Shown piece by piece: positions 5,212 to 5,254 of a stretch of DNA of 5,254 bases. Source of the stretch: SMTZ1-83 sp048884925 (GTDB taxonomy: Archaea; Asgardarchaeota; Thorarchaeia; Thorarchaeales; Thorarchaeaceae); the NCBI GenBank assembly GCA_048884925.1, contig JBHLQK010000208.1, positions 1 to 5,254 on the forward strand, read 5' to 3'. Positions within the stretch are counted from its first letter, which is position 1. Each line of letters opens with the position of its first letter. The position numbers and the translations under genes were made by a program. The notes beneath the pieces were generated by a model. That model worked only from the letters and a program-made list of their open reading frames with translations. It was not told the origin of the DNA and did not search any database.

Positions 5212-5254
5212 TTGATCAATCGTTTCTAATTCTCCTTGCGAAGACTCTCAGGTC

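Noticed and set aside
1..5254. CRISPR array, tRNA, rRNA or transposase
   Set aside because: No regularly spaced direct repeats, no tRNA or rRNA signature and no transposase motif were seen on either strand.

Overview
The window looks like a piece of an archaeal genome of moderate GC content. The evidence is: TTG and GTG start codons; short intergenic regions with TATA-like boxes about 25-45 bp before starts; genes with no Shine-Dalgarno site whose start falls where a leaderless transcript would begin; and a small Cys4 zinc-ribbon protein. An Asgard-type archaeon (Thorarchaeota-like) is my best guess. It rests on general style only and is weak.

Layout. (1) Positions 1-632, minus strand: the N-terminal part of an ACR3-family arsenite efflux permease, cut by the window edge, with a promoter around 671-680. 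(2) Positions 869-1832, plus strand: a stretch of unrecognised coding sequence in three pieces. ORF A (869-1171) overlaps ORF B (1164-1559) by 8 bases in another frame. ORF B ends at a TGA, but its frame stays open and protein-like for 90 more codons to 1832. This is either a small coupled operon with a degraded tail or one gene with a frameshift and a nonsense codon. (3) Positions 2039-3367, plus strand: a complete 12-TM major facilitator (DHA1-type antiporter). (4) Positions 3485-4102, minus strand: a complete DUF4256 protein. (5) Positions 4363-4845, plus strand: a protein with the C-terminal signature of the L-2-amino-thiazoline-4-carboxylic acid hydrolase-like family. (6) Positions 4960-5211, minus strand: a small zinc-ribbon protein.

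The most unusual feature is a dispersed element of about 45-55 bp present three times in the same orientation: 1861-1913, 3359-3416 and 4881-4941. Each copy lies just after a plus-strand coding unit. All share a GCTCAGCA core, a GAGA stretch, a C-rich middle and an invariant CTCTATCT end, and each can fold by pairing GAGA-type with TCTC-type arms. Copy 2 contains the stop codon of the transporter gene. Copies 2 and 3 also sit in convergent gene junctions. Candidate roles are a 3' UTR processing or termination element, a family of small RNAs, or a miniature mobile repeat.

I see no shared pathway. The arsenite permease and the MFS exporter are both efflux proteins, but they are on opposite strands and separated by the unknown genes, so a functional link is not supported.
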